Virus record (IMG/VR): IMGVR_UViG_3300025646_008781 | Span: 1-20,421 of that record | Strand: one strand, 5' to 3' | Length of the DNA: 20,421 bases | Source of the DNA: a virus | Translations under genes and position numbers: made by a program | Notes under the pieces: model-generated | Databases searched by the model: none | What the model was told of the DNA's origin: nothing | What the model saw: only the letters and a program-made list of their open reading frames with translations | Part shown: positions 6,581-14,747 of the stretch, piece after piece | How the letters are laid out: each line of letters opens with the position of its first letter | How positions within the stretch are numbered: the stretch's first letter is position 1

Positions 6581-7874
6581 TTACTTTTTCTTTTTTAGGG
6601 AGACTAATTTTTTTGATTTGGGGTAGTTTTAATTCTACCTTTTTAGGCAACTCTGGGAGATTAGTTGAAAGTAAAGTGTTAAGTTGTTCTTCCATTTTTT
6701 CAAAACTAAAATTAGATCTACTAAAATAACCTTGACGTTTACCTTTTACTTTCCAATCCTTATAATTTTCAAAAATGTCAGTAACAAAATGTCCTACGTG
6801 ATTGTGATCAACACTAAACCATTGAGCTTCTTTTAATAGAAAATCATTAGTTGCAGTAGGATGCACATTTGTTAAACTACCTCCCATTAAAGCACTAAAT
6901 TCAGGCTTTAAAAAGTCTGTGTGACCGGACCAACCTGTAGCAATAACAGGTTTATTTGTTAAACTAAATTCAAGTAATGGTCTTCCAAATCCTTCACCTT
7001 TAGTTAAACTAATCATAGCTTTTACTTTAGGATGATTATATAACTCATTCATTTCCTGGTCTGAGAATTCACCATGGAGAATATAAACTTTAGGTAGTTT
7101 ATTTGAAGGAACACTCTTCATAATTGAGTAGATGCGTTTTTGCATTTCGTATCTATCCATGTAAGAAGAACCAGCACCACTAACTTTTAAAATCAAAGCA
7201 GGTTGTTTAGATTTACCTTTAAAAATTTCATAAAAGGCTTTAACTAATAAACCTACATTTTTTCTATCTTCACCCATTTGACCTTGCATCCAATGGCCAA
7301 CAAACAAATAAGCAAATGATTCAGGGATTGAATTTAAAGATTGGTACAACTCCTTGTTAGTCATAGGAGTATCTAAAGGTTTGTATAAATCTAGATTAGC
7401 TCCTTCAATAAGAACTTCAACGGGAGTTGTTAGTTTAACTTCAATTTTTTGACCATTTTGATCTGCTGAAAAGGTAGTAGATTCAAATACTTTCTTTGAA
7501 TGGTTCGAGGAAGTAAGAACTAAATTCATTCTATTACATCCTTCAATCCAAGAATGAACACAAGCTGTGGTTTCGATCCCAGCAGTTACTCCAATATTAT
7601 ATTTTCCAATGGGTTGAAATTCATTTGGTACTGTGATTTGGCACCAAATATCAGGTTGTTCAGTTAATTGTTGACCTGTTAAATGTCTTTTTAAAAAACC
7701 CCACTCTTCAATATGATCATCAATAAACCCAAAAGGTGTTGAACCCCATCTTTGGGGGATAATTCTAACATCATACTTATCTTGATTAATAAGGGCTTTA
7801 ACAAAATCTCTTGAACGAGCACCATAACCCGAATATGTGTCAATAGGGCAACTTACGTAAAATGTATTTTTCAT
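6573..7874 (-). CDS. GT-B glycosyltransferase (group 1 / GT4-like)
   Basis: A 433-aa GT-B glycosyltransferase. The C-terminal Rossmann domain shows the FVGHWMQ strand (191-197), ILKVSGAGSS (228-237), and the EX7E donor-binding motif with Glu294 and Glu302 in KGEGFGRPLLEF, followed by PVIATGWSGHTDF. The N-terminal domain begins with a GYGARSRDFVKAL segment (17-29) typical of the acceptor-side glycine loop. A basic, lysine-rich tail (residues 408-433) is unusual and may contact membrane or a partner. It overlaps the preceding GT-B gene by one base, so the two are probably made together and may add consecutive sugars. Donor unknown. Confidence 0.87.
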   Translation of the reverse strand: MKNTFYVSCPIDTYSGYGARSRDFVKALINQDKYDVRIIPQRWGSTPFGFIDDHIEEWGFLKRHLTGQQLTEQPDIWCQITVPNEFQPIGKYNIGVTAGIETTACVHSWIEGCNRMNLVLTSSNHSKKVFESTTFSADQNGQKIEVKLTTPVEVLIEGANLDLYKPLDTPMTNKELYQSLNSIPESFAYLFVGHWMQGQMGEDRKNVGLLVKAFYEIFKGKSKQPALILKVSGAGSSYMDRYEMQKRIYSIMKSVPSNKLPKVYILHGEFSDQEMNELYNHPKVKAMISLTKGEGFGRPLLEFSLTNKPVIATGWSGHTDFLKPEFSALMGGSLTNVHPTATNDFLLKEAQWFSVDHNHVGHFVTDIFENYKDWKVKGKRQGYFSRSNFSFEKMEEQLNTLLSTNLPELPKKVELKLPQIKKISLPKKEKVNG

Positions 7875-9304
7875 TAATAAACTAATTTATGTTTTAAAAC
7901 TCTTGGCTCGTAATCTGTATCTGCTAGAAATTCAAATTTTTCTCTTGGTTGCCAGGTTGAAAATAACTTATCCATCCCTTCAATAACACGTTGAGACATT
8001 TGTTTAGAAGTAAAACCTGCTTCATCTGAAGTTACCCATTCTAATCCGGCTTTTCCAATTTCTTGTCTTTCTTCTTTACTCATGTTATACAACTCCATGA
8101 TACGTTCTGAAGCATCTTCAGCATTACATCTATCGTCAAAGATATAAGGAGTAGCTGGGGAACCAACCATAGATAAATTACTTGGATAGACTGGTAGAGC
8201 CCATTTACCATGTTTTTTATAGGTTCCTTTATGGTTTGAAGGAAAATCAGGAGTAAAGTCAATCCAATTTCCGTTTTCATCTTCAAAACGCATTTGGTCC
8301 TGCATACCACCTGTTACATTAGCAATAATAGGAGTACCTGTTAATAATGCTTCTGTAAGTGATAACCCCCAACCTTCAGCAGATGAAAGTAAAATAACAC
8401 CATCGGCACAATTATACATCATATTCATTTTTTCAGTTGGAAGTTTTTCAGCTGAAATAACAATATTAGAATTTTCTTCTGGGAACATATATTCAATAAC
8501 GGCTGGAAGGTCTGTACCATGATCACTTATGGGTTCAGTATGAAGTACTAGAAGACATTTCTCAGCTTTTTCTTTAGGAAGTTGCTCAATAAACAATTTC
8601 CAAGCTAAAATAGTATCAGGGATTGATTTACGTCTAATATTTCTTGAATTGAATAAAAGAGTAAAATCATATTGTTTATCTCTAGTAAGATATTTTTTAA
8701 ATTCTTGTAATTCAGGGTTATTAGAATTAATTGGTTTAAAATTATTATTATTTAAACCGTGAGGAATATACTTAATAATTTTTGCTTCACCTTTTTTACC
8801 TAGTACAATCTTATTAATGTTTACGGTTTGTTTTGAAATTCCAAATAACGCATCACATGATTCATAAAATTCTTTATTGTACATAGGTGCTGGAAGATCA
8901 TCCCAAATATTCAAGTAAGCAATAGGGATATTTTTACGAATTTCATTCTCCATTTGGAATAACCAAACAAAATATCTTGGATCAGTAATTAAGAAAATCG
9001 CATCTGGGTTTTCCATTTGGATGATTTGTCTTATCATATTTGGTTCTCCATATCCATTTGTAGGATAAAGAATTACTGATGAATCAGTATTTCCTGATAG
9101 CTTGTTAGTATCTTGGGACATATCAATCCTTTTGCCTTTATCAGGATGATCAATTGCTCCTGCTATTTGAACCCAATTATAACGGTGTGAAGTATTAACA
9201 ACCATTTCACGACCAATTTGAGCAACTCCGGAATGAACTCTGATGTCATCCGTTAGAAGTAGGATTTTTTTCCTATCTTCTGGTTTAATATAACCTTCTT
9301 TCAT
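7874..9304 (-). CDS. GT-B glycosyltransferase (group 1 / GT4-like)
   Basis: A 476-aa GT-B enzyme, the second of a tandem pair. Visible parts are the N-terminal strand ILLLTDDIRVHSGVAQIG (14-31), the linker region KYIPHGLNN (178-186) with the His-Gly pair common at the domain junction, a domain strand TLLFNSRNIRRKSI (215-228) and the EX7E motif with Glu310 and Glu318 in SAEGWGLSLTEAL, followed by TPIIANVTGGMQDQM. It is a soluble enzyme with no membrane segment. Only six bases separate it from the upstream small regulator-like gene. Its limited similarity to the adjacent GT-B gene suggests an old divergence rather than a recent duplication. Specificity unknown. Confidence 0.87.
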   Translation of the reverse strand: MKEGYIKPEDRKKILLLTDDIRVHSGVAQIGREMVVNTSHRYNWVQIAGAIDHPDKGKRIDMSQDTNKLSGNTDSSVILYPTNGYGEPNMIRQIIQMENPDAIFLITDPRYFVWLFQMENEIRKNIPIAYLNIWDDLPAPMYNKEFYESCDALFGISKQTVNINKIVLGKKGEAKIIKYIPHGLNNNNFKPINSNNPELQEFKKYLTRDKQYDFTLLFNSRNIRRKSIPDTILAWKLFIEQLPKEKAEKCLLVLHTEPISDHGTDLPAVIEYMFPEENSNIVISAEKLPTEKMNMMYNCADGVILLSSAEGWGLSLTEALLTGTPIIANVTGGMQDQMRFEDENGNWIDFTPDFPSNHKGTYKKHGKWALPVYPSNLSMVGSPATPYIFDDRCNAEDASERIMELYNMSKEERQEIGKAGLEWVTSDEAGFTSKQMSQRVIEGMDKLFSTWQPREKFEFLADTDYEPRVLKHKLVY

Positions 9305-9310
9305 GTAATC

Positions 9311-9502
9311 TTATTTTTCTAAGTCTAAATTTGTGTGGTTAGAGATTTGTTTTCTAAAATCTTCATCTGTAAGATACAAATAAATAGCGCGGTCAGCAAG
9401 CTTTTGGAAAGAAAACTTACGTTTTACGCATTCGATTTTAAAATTCTCAAACAAATCACTTTGGATTTTCACACTTGTCAATGTCATGTCTTTGTTTGCC
9501 AT
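9311..9502 (-). CDS. Small ribbon-helix-helix-like protein, possible DNA-binding regulator
   Basis: A 63-aa protein with the layout of an Arc/MetJ-type ribbon-helix-helix fold: a short strand MTLTSVKIQSDL (6-17), a first helix FENFKIECVKRK (18-29) and a second helix beginning FSFQKLADRAIYLYL (30-44). The alternation in the strand and the FSFQKLADRAI turn fit RHH proteins that bind DNA as dimers. It is the first gene after one of the few real intergenic gaps, 19 bases below a perfect -7-like element, so it could start a transcript with the two GT-B genes and could repress its own promoter. Both ideas are inference. An alternative is a small structural or anti-host protein. Confidence 0.72.
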   Translation of the reverse strand: MANKDMTLTSVKIQSDLFENFKIECVKRKFSFQKLADRAIYLYLTDEDFRKQISNHTNLDLEK

Positions 9503-9521
9503 AATTAATTTAATTTATTTA

Positions 9522-9552
9522 CAAATATACATATATTGAGATTCTAGAAATC
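9522..9552 (-). promoter_or_regulatory. Candidate Bacteroidota-type promoter upstream of the RHH-like gene
   Basis: On the minus strand 9529-9522 reads TATATTTG, an exact match to the Bacteroidota -7 consensus TAnnTTTG. It is placed 19 bases before the ATG at 9502. The expected -33 position (9552-9549) reads GATT, which is a poor match, so only half of the promoter is convincing. The 41-base gap 9503-9543 is one of the largest in the window, which supports a regulatory site. Confidence 0.45.
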
Positions 9553-10005
9553 ATATTCTTTAATATAATCACTACAAATTCCAATACATTCAGTTAAATC
9601 ATCTTTATACAATTCAGGCATTACTGCTATACTACCTTTAATAGGTTGTTTACCGGGATAGGCCCAAATATAATTTCTGCTTGTTAATGTTACTGTGTCT
9701 TCTTGGTGCCAAAAATAGTTAAATCCTCCTATTGAATTAAACCATTCTATAGCTTCTATATTTTTACAATGTACCCAAAGTAAATGAGCTCTTTTGTTTA
9801 GCCACTCTTGAGTGATACCTGAAATGGGTTTATCATGTCCTAAGAATAAGACCCCATCAATTGACCAAACATCAATTTCAACTTGATAACCTAAACTAAT
9901 AGCGTTATCAATGTATTCTGGGGTGTTTTCTAATTTGGGGATGGGGCCTTCGAAATTTCCTCTATGTGAAATTAAAATTTTTAAATTTTGTTTAAGTTGT
10001 TCCAT
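9544..10005 (-). CDS. Short GDPD/PI-PLC-like phosphodiesterase
   Basis: A 153-aa protein that resembles the N-terminal half of glycerophosphodiester phosphodiesterases. It has ISHRGN (12-17), NTPEYIDNAISLGY (27-40), EIDVW (43-47) and DGVLFLGHD (50-58), which supply the catalytic His-Arg, the Glu/Asp metal ligands and the second His of the family (His14, Arg15, Glu43, Asp45, His57). Bacterial GDPDs are about 240 aa or longer; this one lacks most of the second half of the barrel and ends SDYIKEYDF, where a last strand could fit. It could hydrolyse a glycerophospho group on a glycan or lipid. Its start lies 25 bases inside the end of the upstream gene. Activity on so short a chain is uncertain. 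Confidence 0.75.
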   Translation of the reverse strand: MEQLKQNLKILISHRGNFEGPIPKLENTPEYIDNAISLGYQVEIDVWSIDGVLFLGHDKPISGITQEWLNKRAHLLWVHCKNIEAIEWFNSIGGFNYFWHQEDTVTLTSRNYIWAYPGKQPIKGSIAVMPELYKDDLTECIGICSDYIKEYDF

Positions 10006-10724
10006 GCTATATCTTTTAAATTTTGGGGATAATTAGAAGTAAAAAAAACAATCCAATTTCCTTGTTTTAACATTCCTAACATACTATTAGAGTTAACAGA
10101 CTGTATATGATTATCTATAAGATAATCTCTTAAAATTTCATGTATAACCCATGTATTACTTTTTTTAGCTTGTTCTAATAAACTATCATATAAATTAGAA
10201 TAAATTTTCATAGTTTTCCAACCACCAAAAGCAAACCCATCATATAACCATCCTGGTTCTTTGAGTTGATCAGAGTAATGGATCCCTAAATAGTTTTTTT
10301 CTTGACAATCTAATAATTGATATAAATCTAAAGGTGTTAGGTGAAGAATATCAAATCGAGTTCTAATAACATAATCATATCCTACAGTAACAGTTTGCCC
10401 ATAAGCTTCTACCATCTGCATACAATCCTTTACTTTATAAAGCATTGGAAGAGTAGTACCAGGATTAGCATTACTATTATTAGGAAATTGAGTATAAAAA
10501 TCTTCCCATTCTTTATACCACTTTAGGTTTTCAGGTATATTTGGGTCTGTTTTTATTAAAGTAGGTTTATACAAATCCCTAATATCAAGAATATCATCGG
10601 TTTCCCAGGTTGAAATAAAAATATCATACTCCCCTGGGAGTTTATCTAAGATATTTTCTTTAAATAGAGTATAAGTTTCTCTATAATATCTTGTTAGACC
10701 TGATATGCAGATGGCTGTTCTCAC
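9981..10724 (-). CDS. Glycosyltransferase-like protein of sugar-cluster type
   Basis: A 247-aa protein that starts with AICISGLTRYYRETYTLF (4-21), continues with YDIFISTWETDD (33-44), and has YDYVIRTRFDILHL (116-129) and a later YDGFAFGGWKTM segment (161-172). The sequence order strand-TRFD-DxFxFG is typical of small capsule/LPS cluster proteins thought to be GT-A-like transferases, where R-x-R-x-D takes the place of the DxD motif. I cannot place it in a named CAZy family. It overlaps the upstream fusion gene by four bases. A role in the same glycan pathway is likely by context; catalytic activity is inferred from motif resemblance only. Confidence 0.72.
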   Translation of the reverse strand: MRTAICISGLTRYYRETYTLFKENILDKLPGEYDIFISTWETDDILDIRDLYKPTLIKTDPNIPENLKWYKEWEDFYTQFPNNSNANPGTTLPMLYKVKDCMQMVEAYGQTVTVGYDYVIRTRFDILHLTPLDLYQLLDCQEKNYLGIHYSDQLKEPGWLYDGFAFGGWKTMKIYSNLYDSLLEQAKKSNTWVIHEILRDYLIDNHIQSVNSNSMLGMLKQGNWIVFFTSNYPQNLKDIAWNNLNKI

Positions 10725-12094
10725 TTATAATTTTCTAAATAATATTTTAAATCTTCAGGTGTACCTAATCCCCACATTTTAGGAATATCAAATGTACGAA
10801 TTTGTTTACAGTCAGCTACAGCTTCATTAAACACAGGACAAACATAAAATTCATTATTTACACGAATATTTTTGTCTATCATTTGTTCTGCATATTTTAC
10901 AAAATCAGACCCATGTTTCCAGTAATAATAACCCACAGTTGCAATATCTGAAATTGGATTTTTTTCTGCTACTTCAGTTACTAAACCATTTTCATCTACT
11001 TTAGCAAATGACCATTTTGGGTGAGTTGCTCTAAAAGTAACAATACCCCCATCAGCATCTGTTTCTTGCATTTTATACATGAATTCATTTGAATCCCATT
11101 CTACAAATTGATCTGAGTTAGCAAAGAATAATGGGGCATTTGTGTTAATATATTCTTTAGCCATCAAAGCTGTACAAGCAGCACCTTCAGTTAATCCATC
11201 TACCTCTACAATTTTGCAGTTAGGAGTAATTAAATTAAGTAATGTATCTAAATTATACTTTTCACGGTGTGATTTTTGTACAATATAAATAAAATTAGCT
11301 TTAATATTAAGGTTTTCCACTACAACCTGAATCATGGGTTTGTTTTGGACATCAATTAAAGGTTTTGGAAATGTGTAACCTGCTTGTTCAAATCTACTTC
11401 CAGCTCCAGCCATTGGGATTAAAACATTTAATGTTTCATCTCTCCAGGCAGGGGGTGTTTGTTTTTCTCCCATTTCTATTTCGTTTAATTTTTTAAATAT
11501 ATTTGTGTATGTTACTTCTTTTGGATTTTTTACTCGTAAAATGTAAGATTTACTTCGGGCAGCTGCTAATAATCCATAAGGTGAATCTTCTACAATTAAA
11601 GTTTCTTCAGGTAAACAACTCATTACTGAAATTGCTTTCCAGTACATTTCAGGGTGGGGTTTACTATTTTTTACATCTTCATTAGATATAATCAAATCAA
11701 TAAACTCAATAATTCCTAGTTTAGCTAATACAGTTAATACTGTTTTACGAATACTATTAGAACAAACCGCTAATTTATAACCATCTTCAGATAAAGCAGA
11801 CATTACTGATTGGAGAGTTTGATTAGGTTGAAGCTCCTTTAACATTTGTAGAGTCCAATATTGTTTAGCTTCCCAAACTGATTCATGGCTACTCTCAGGT
11901 AAACCTTTTCTTTCAGTTAACATTTGAAGTTTTTGGGTAGTTTTTAAACCATCATAAACTGAAAGATGTTCATTCCAATCAATAGCATATTCACCTAATG
12001 CTTTATTTAGAGCATCAAAATGGATATTTTTTGCTTCAACTAAAACCCCATCTAAATCAAATATGATTAATTTTATCCTATTGCTGAGTTGCAT
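10721..12094 (-). CDS. HAD phosphatase / sugar-phosphate nucleotidyltransferase fusion
   Basis: A 457-aa two-domain protein. Residues 8-205 form a HAD hydrolase of the beta-phosphoglucomutase-like group: FDLDGVLVEA at 12-21 (Asp13 nucleophile, Asp15), SNS at 112-114 (motif II), Lys145 in KNSKPHPE and VEDSPYG at 168-174. Residues 222-455 form a nucleotidyltransferase: LNVLIPMAGAGSRFEQAG at 222-239 followed by PKPLIDVQNKPM, the family's nucleotide-binding G-loop and Lys motif, and FFANSDQFVEWD, where the metal Asp sits. It may remove or move a phosphate on a sugar and then activate it as an NDP-sugar. It starts 22 bases inside the end of the nuclease gene. Which nucleotide and sugar are used cannot be read. 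Confidence 0.88.
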   Translation of the reverse strand: MQLSNRIKLIIFDLDGVLVEAKNIHFDALNKALGEYAIDWNEHLSVYDGLKTTQKLQMLTERKGLPESSHESVWEAKQYWTLQMLKELQPNQTLQSVMSALSEDGYKLAVCSNSIRKTVLTVLAKLGIIEFIDLIISNEDVKNSKPHPEMYWKAISVMSCLPEETLIVEDSPYGLLAAARSKSYILRVKNPKEVTYTNIFKKLNEIEMGEKQTPPAWRDETLNVLIPMAGAGSRFEQAGYTFPKPLIDVQNKPMIQVVVENLNIKANFIYIVQKSHREKYNLDTLLNLITPNCKIVEVDGLTEGAACTALMAKEYINTNAPLFFANSDQFVEWDSNEFMYKMQETDADGGIVTFRATHPKWSFAKVDENGLVTEVAEKNPISDIATVGYYYWKHGSDFVKYAEQMIDKNIRVNNEFYVCPVFNEAVADCKQIRTFDIPKMWGLGTPEDLKYYLENYK

Positions 12095-13023
12095 AATTCA
12101 GGGTTATCTTTAAAGGGGCAAAAAGTACAATTCCACTTTGATGGATTTGGTTCATATTCTTTTTCTTTATACCCATTTTTATCAAATACTTCTTCTATAA
12201 ATTCATTTAAAGCTTTGGTTGCTTTATTAAGTTTTACTTTACCTGATGCTGGGACGAATGTTTGAATTCGAGGGATCACAAAATCAGGGTGATCATAAAC
12301 TTTTCTTTTCAAAATGAAAAACTCAATATCAATATTATCTACTGGGATTCCAAATTGTTCTGAAAAGAATTGTTTGTAAAGAATTAATTGGAATTGTTTA
12401 TCTTCGTCTTTTTTAGTTTTATCATCCCAACCACGGGTAGATGTTTTAATATCAATAATTTTAAATGTATTTGTATTTTCATTATACATTACAACATCCA
12501 AATAACCCTGGTATATAACGTTATTATAGCGTTTATTAGGCGTTAAAACAATAGGCACCTCACACCCCACCAAATGCCATCCTCGTTTACTAAAATACGA
12601 ATTACGTTTTTTAGCAAATGTTCTTATAATTTCAACCCCATCTTCAAAGAATTCTCTTAATTCTTCAGCTGAACTAAAATGTTGGTTGCCATTTTTCTTG
12701 TATTGAACTTTATATTCTTCTCGAAGAGCATCTTCAAACATTTCTACAAGATTTTCTCTATCTGCGGCAGCAGCACTTTGTTCATACATTGTGCTTAAGT
12801 AATGTTGCAGCACTGTATGAAGAGCTGTTCCAAATACAGTATGAATAGTAGAAGTAAATACTTTAATACCATCTTTGTACTGGATAGACCATTTACGTTT
12901 ACACCCTCGATACATTGAAAATTGAGAATAAGAAACATTCTTCTGGTAAGCATAATTAATCTCAGCAGGTTGATATGCTCTTATCTCTTTTACAATTTGA
13001 GGTATTTTTTTCTTCTTAGCCAA
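12073..13023 (-). CDS. PD-(D/E)XK nuclease, Cas4/RecB-like with Fe-S cysteines
   Basis: A 316-aa nuclease of the PD-(D/E)XK superfamily. The core reads GTALH (65-69), GCEVPI (153-158, with Glu155), GYLDVV (173-178, Asp176), IIDIKTST (189-196, Asp191 and Lys193) and the QFQLILYKQFF helix with its Gln (210-220), the order seen in Cas4, AddB and RecB nuclease domains. Cys41 in MYRGCKRKW plus Cys299, Cys302 and Cys311 at the C-terminus (CTFCPFKDNPELC) match the four cysteines that hold a 4Fe-4S cluster in that group. No helicase domain is fused. It probably processes DNA ends in phage replication or recombination. It overlaps the GT2 gene by eight bases even though the flanking genes are glycan genes. 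Confidence 0.88.
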   Translation of the reverse strand: MAKKKKIPQIVKEIRAYQPAEINYAYQKNVSYSQFSMYRGCKRKWSIQYKDGIKVFTSTIHTVFGTALHTVLQHYLSTMYEQSAAAADRENLVEMFEDALREEYKVQYKKNGNQHFSSAEELREFFEDGVEIIRTFAKKRNSYFSKRGWHLVGCEVPIVLTPNKRYNNVIYQGYLDVVMYNENTNTFKIIDIKTSTRGWDDKTKKDEDKQFQLILYKQFFSEQFGIPVDNIDIEFFILKRKVYDHPDFVIPRIQTFVPASGKVKLNKATKALNEFIEEVFDKNGYKEKEYEPNPSKWNCTFCPFKDNPELCNSAIG

Positions 13024-13759
13024 AACTTTGAATATATTTTGTTAATTTGTCTATGTCTTTAATTCTTTCTTGTATTTGATACTCAGCATAAAAATCATTG
13101 CGAACAAAATCTCTATCATTAAGCACTTCATTATACAAAGAATCTATATCTTCTGGGTTTCTAGTTTCATCAAATCTATAATGTTCTAATACAATATTAT
13201 CTTCTTGTAAGGTAGGAATCTTTGCATAATAAGCCAACTCACTTAACCAACTATCTGAAGCTGTATTATTAGAAAGTCGACCTAATATTTCTGCAAGTTT
13301 TTTAGGAAAAACAGGAAATATAAACCAAACATATCCCGGAAGATTAGAATCTATATTACGAACATAATGAGTTAAACTTTTGATTAAAGGATTTAATATT
13401 AAAAATTTACCCACATGCTCCTTAATTACTAAATCCCAATTTAAAGATTCTATTTGGATATCATCTGAATAACTGAATATAAAATATCCTGAGGATTGAG
13501 TAATTAGATAATTTTGGATTTTAAAAATATTTTTATAGCCTCCTTTTTCAAAAAGATAATATTTTACATTAGGGTGAGTTTGAGAATATTCATTTAAAAA
13601 ATCTATAGTCTCTAAATCATCAGTATCCACCCCACACAAAACCTCAAAATTACTTTTATCATAACAAGTTTTAAATAAAGTATCTAAAGATAACTTTAAC
13701 TTGTTAATTCGGTTTCGTGTAGGGATTAAAATACTTACTATAGGAGTTTTAATCCCCAT
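13016..13759 (-). CDS. GT-A glycosyltransferase (family 2-like)
   Basis: A 247-aa GT-A protein. Residues 6-16 (PIVSILIPTRN) are the first nucleotide-binding strand, FEVLCGVDTDD (38-48) the second, and YFIFSYSDDIQIES (92-105) has Ser98-Asp99-Asp100 at the DxD position. The C-terminal part lacks membrane helices and ends in a helical, charged stretch. It is the first glycan gene after the DUF1599 gene and is separated from it by a single base. A truncated C-terminal domain compared with larger GT2 enzymes is visible, so it may transfer to a small acceptor. Donor unknown. Confidence 0.82.
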   Translation of the reverse strand: MGIKTPIVSILIPTRNRINKLKLSLDTLFKTCYDKSNFEVLCGVDTDDLETIDFLNEYSQTHPNVKYYLFEKGGYKNIFKIQNYLITQSSGYFIFSYSDDIQIESLNWDLVIKEHVGKFLILNPLIKSLTHYVRNIDSNLPGYVWFIFPVFPKKLAEILGRLSNNTASDSWLSELAYYAKIPTLQEDNIVLEHYRFDETRNPEDIDSLYNEVLNDRDFVRNDFYAEYQIQERIKDIDKLTKYIQSFG

Positions 13760-13760
13760 A

Positions 13761-14177
13761 TTATTTTTTCCATTTATCTCTAATCACTAACATAGCAATA
13801 ACACCATAATTAGCAATATCAAGAAAACTATCAATCATAGGTTCATTTGTAACATAACTTTTTCCCTTACGTTTCAATAGATTTTTTAGACGATTAATTT
13901 TATCATTAACACGAAGCCAAATACCTGTGAGTGATAGTTGAATATCTTCTTGTTCTTCTAAAGTAGAACCTAGAGCAATATTTGAAAGTCCATAATCCAT
14001 CATTTTTTGAGCAAATAAAATATATTGTTCATCCTGAACTTTTTTAAATGCTTCAGCTAATTCAGGATAGGTTTTTTCAAAATCACGAATTGCTTTTTCT
14101 TCTCCAGTTTGATCATTGTAACGTGGTAGAGTTTCTTCACTCAACATATCTGCTATTTTAGATGTAATACTTCCCAT
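13761..14177 (-). CDS. DUF1599 (nucleotide modification associated domain 1) protein
   Basis: A 138-aa all-helical protein matching the DUF1599 family, which Pfam names nucleotide modification associated domain 1. The diagnostic stretch is LFAQKMMDYGLSNIALGS (54-71), then EEQEDIQLSLTGIWLRVNDK (74-93), INRLKNLL and a C-terminal helix DSFLDIANYGVIAMLVIRDKW (116-136). The family is frequent in phages and Bacteroidota and has been linked by genome context to modified nucleotides, but no reaction is established that I know of. It directly precedes the glycan cluster and follows a promoter-like element in a 30-base gap, so it may head a transcript. Whether it acts on nucleotides or DNA is open. Confidence 0.84.
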   Translation of the reverse strand: MGSITSKIADMLSEETLPRYNDQTGEEKAIRDFEKTYPELAEAFKKVQDEQYILFAQKMMDYGLSNIALGSTLEEQEDIQLSLTGIWLRVNDKINRLKNLLKRKGKSYVTNEPMIDSFLDIANYGVIAMLVIRDKWKK

Positions 14178-14189
14178 AACTTTTTATTT

Positions 14190-14220
14190 TAAATATAATG
14201 AATTTGTTTATTTTTTCCAA
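14190..14220 (-). promoter_or_regulatory. Candidate promoter TTGG-N19-TATATTTA before the DUF1599 gene
   Basis: On the minus strand TTGG (14220-14217) is followed after exactly 19 bases by TATATTTA (14197-14190), seven of eight bases of the extended Bacteroidota -7 form TATATTTG. The -7 element lies 12 bases above the ATG at 14177, implying a very short leader. The same TTGG-N19-TATATT arrangement recurs at 20072-20042. The -33 element lies inside the end of the preceding methyltransferase gene. Confidence 0.5.
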
Positions 14221-14747
14221 CCTCTATAATACAGGTCTTTAGTAGCTTCATTTGAAACCCAATACCCACCATTCATTTCACTAAATGCTGGGATTTTTTG
14301 AAAATCAAATTGAGTGAGATTTCTATAATAATCTTCCCATACTTCAATTTGAGAAGTAGCCGGTGATGATTCGGGAGAGGATCTACGAGTACCATGTTCA
14401 GGTCTTCCTAATGAGGCACAAGTAAAAAGTAATAAGCCATTAGGTTTGAGATGATTAATCATATTTGTTATCGTAAGATCATAAAATGGGTCATGTTCAA
14501 AACATTCACAACTTATGATAGTATCAAACAATTCATCTGATTTGTATTCATGGCCTAAACAAGCAACATCAACACAATCTCCTTCACTAATATCAACCCC
14601 AATATAATCACAATTAGAAAAGTGACATCTAACAGTAGGTTGGTTCTGAACTCTGCGGGAACCAATTTCTAATACTCGAGCATTGTTAAAATACTCAGGG
14701 TAAAGATTTTTGGTTTCATATACAAAATGAAGAATTTCGTGATGCAT
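14208..14747 (-). CDS. Class I SAM-dependent methyltransferase
   Basis: A 179-aa methyltransferase of the Methyltransf_11 type. The SAM-binding strand VLEIGSRR is at 25-32, the acidic residue after strand 2 at Asp52 (YIGVDISEGD), DTIISCECFEH is motif IV-like (residues around 80-90), and LKPNGLLLFTCA the strand 5 region. It is short, with a normal SAM core and a small C-terminal cap ending YRGWKK. It lies between the 72-aa gene (one-base overlap) and the DUF1599 gene. Substrate could be a sugar, a small molecule or a nucleotide; given the neighbouring DUF1599 gene and glycan genes I cannot choose. Confidence 0.83.
   Translation of the reverse strand: MHHEILHFVYETKNLYPEYFNNARVLEIGSRRVQNQPTVRCHFSNCDYIGVDISEGDCVDVACLGHEYKSDELFDTIISCECFEHDPFYDLTITNMINHLKPNGLLLFTCASLGRPEHGTRRSSPESSPATSQIEVWEDYYRNLTQFDFQKIPAFSEMNGGYWVSNEATKDLYYRGWKK

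Noticed and set aside
8080-8310. 76-aa minus-strand frame inside the GT-B gene
   Set aside because: It overlaps the EX7E-containing glycosyltransferase gene in another frame and shows no motif of its own.
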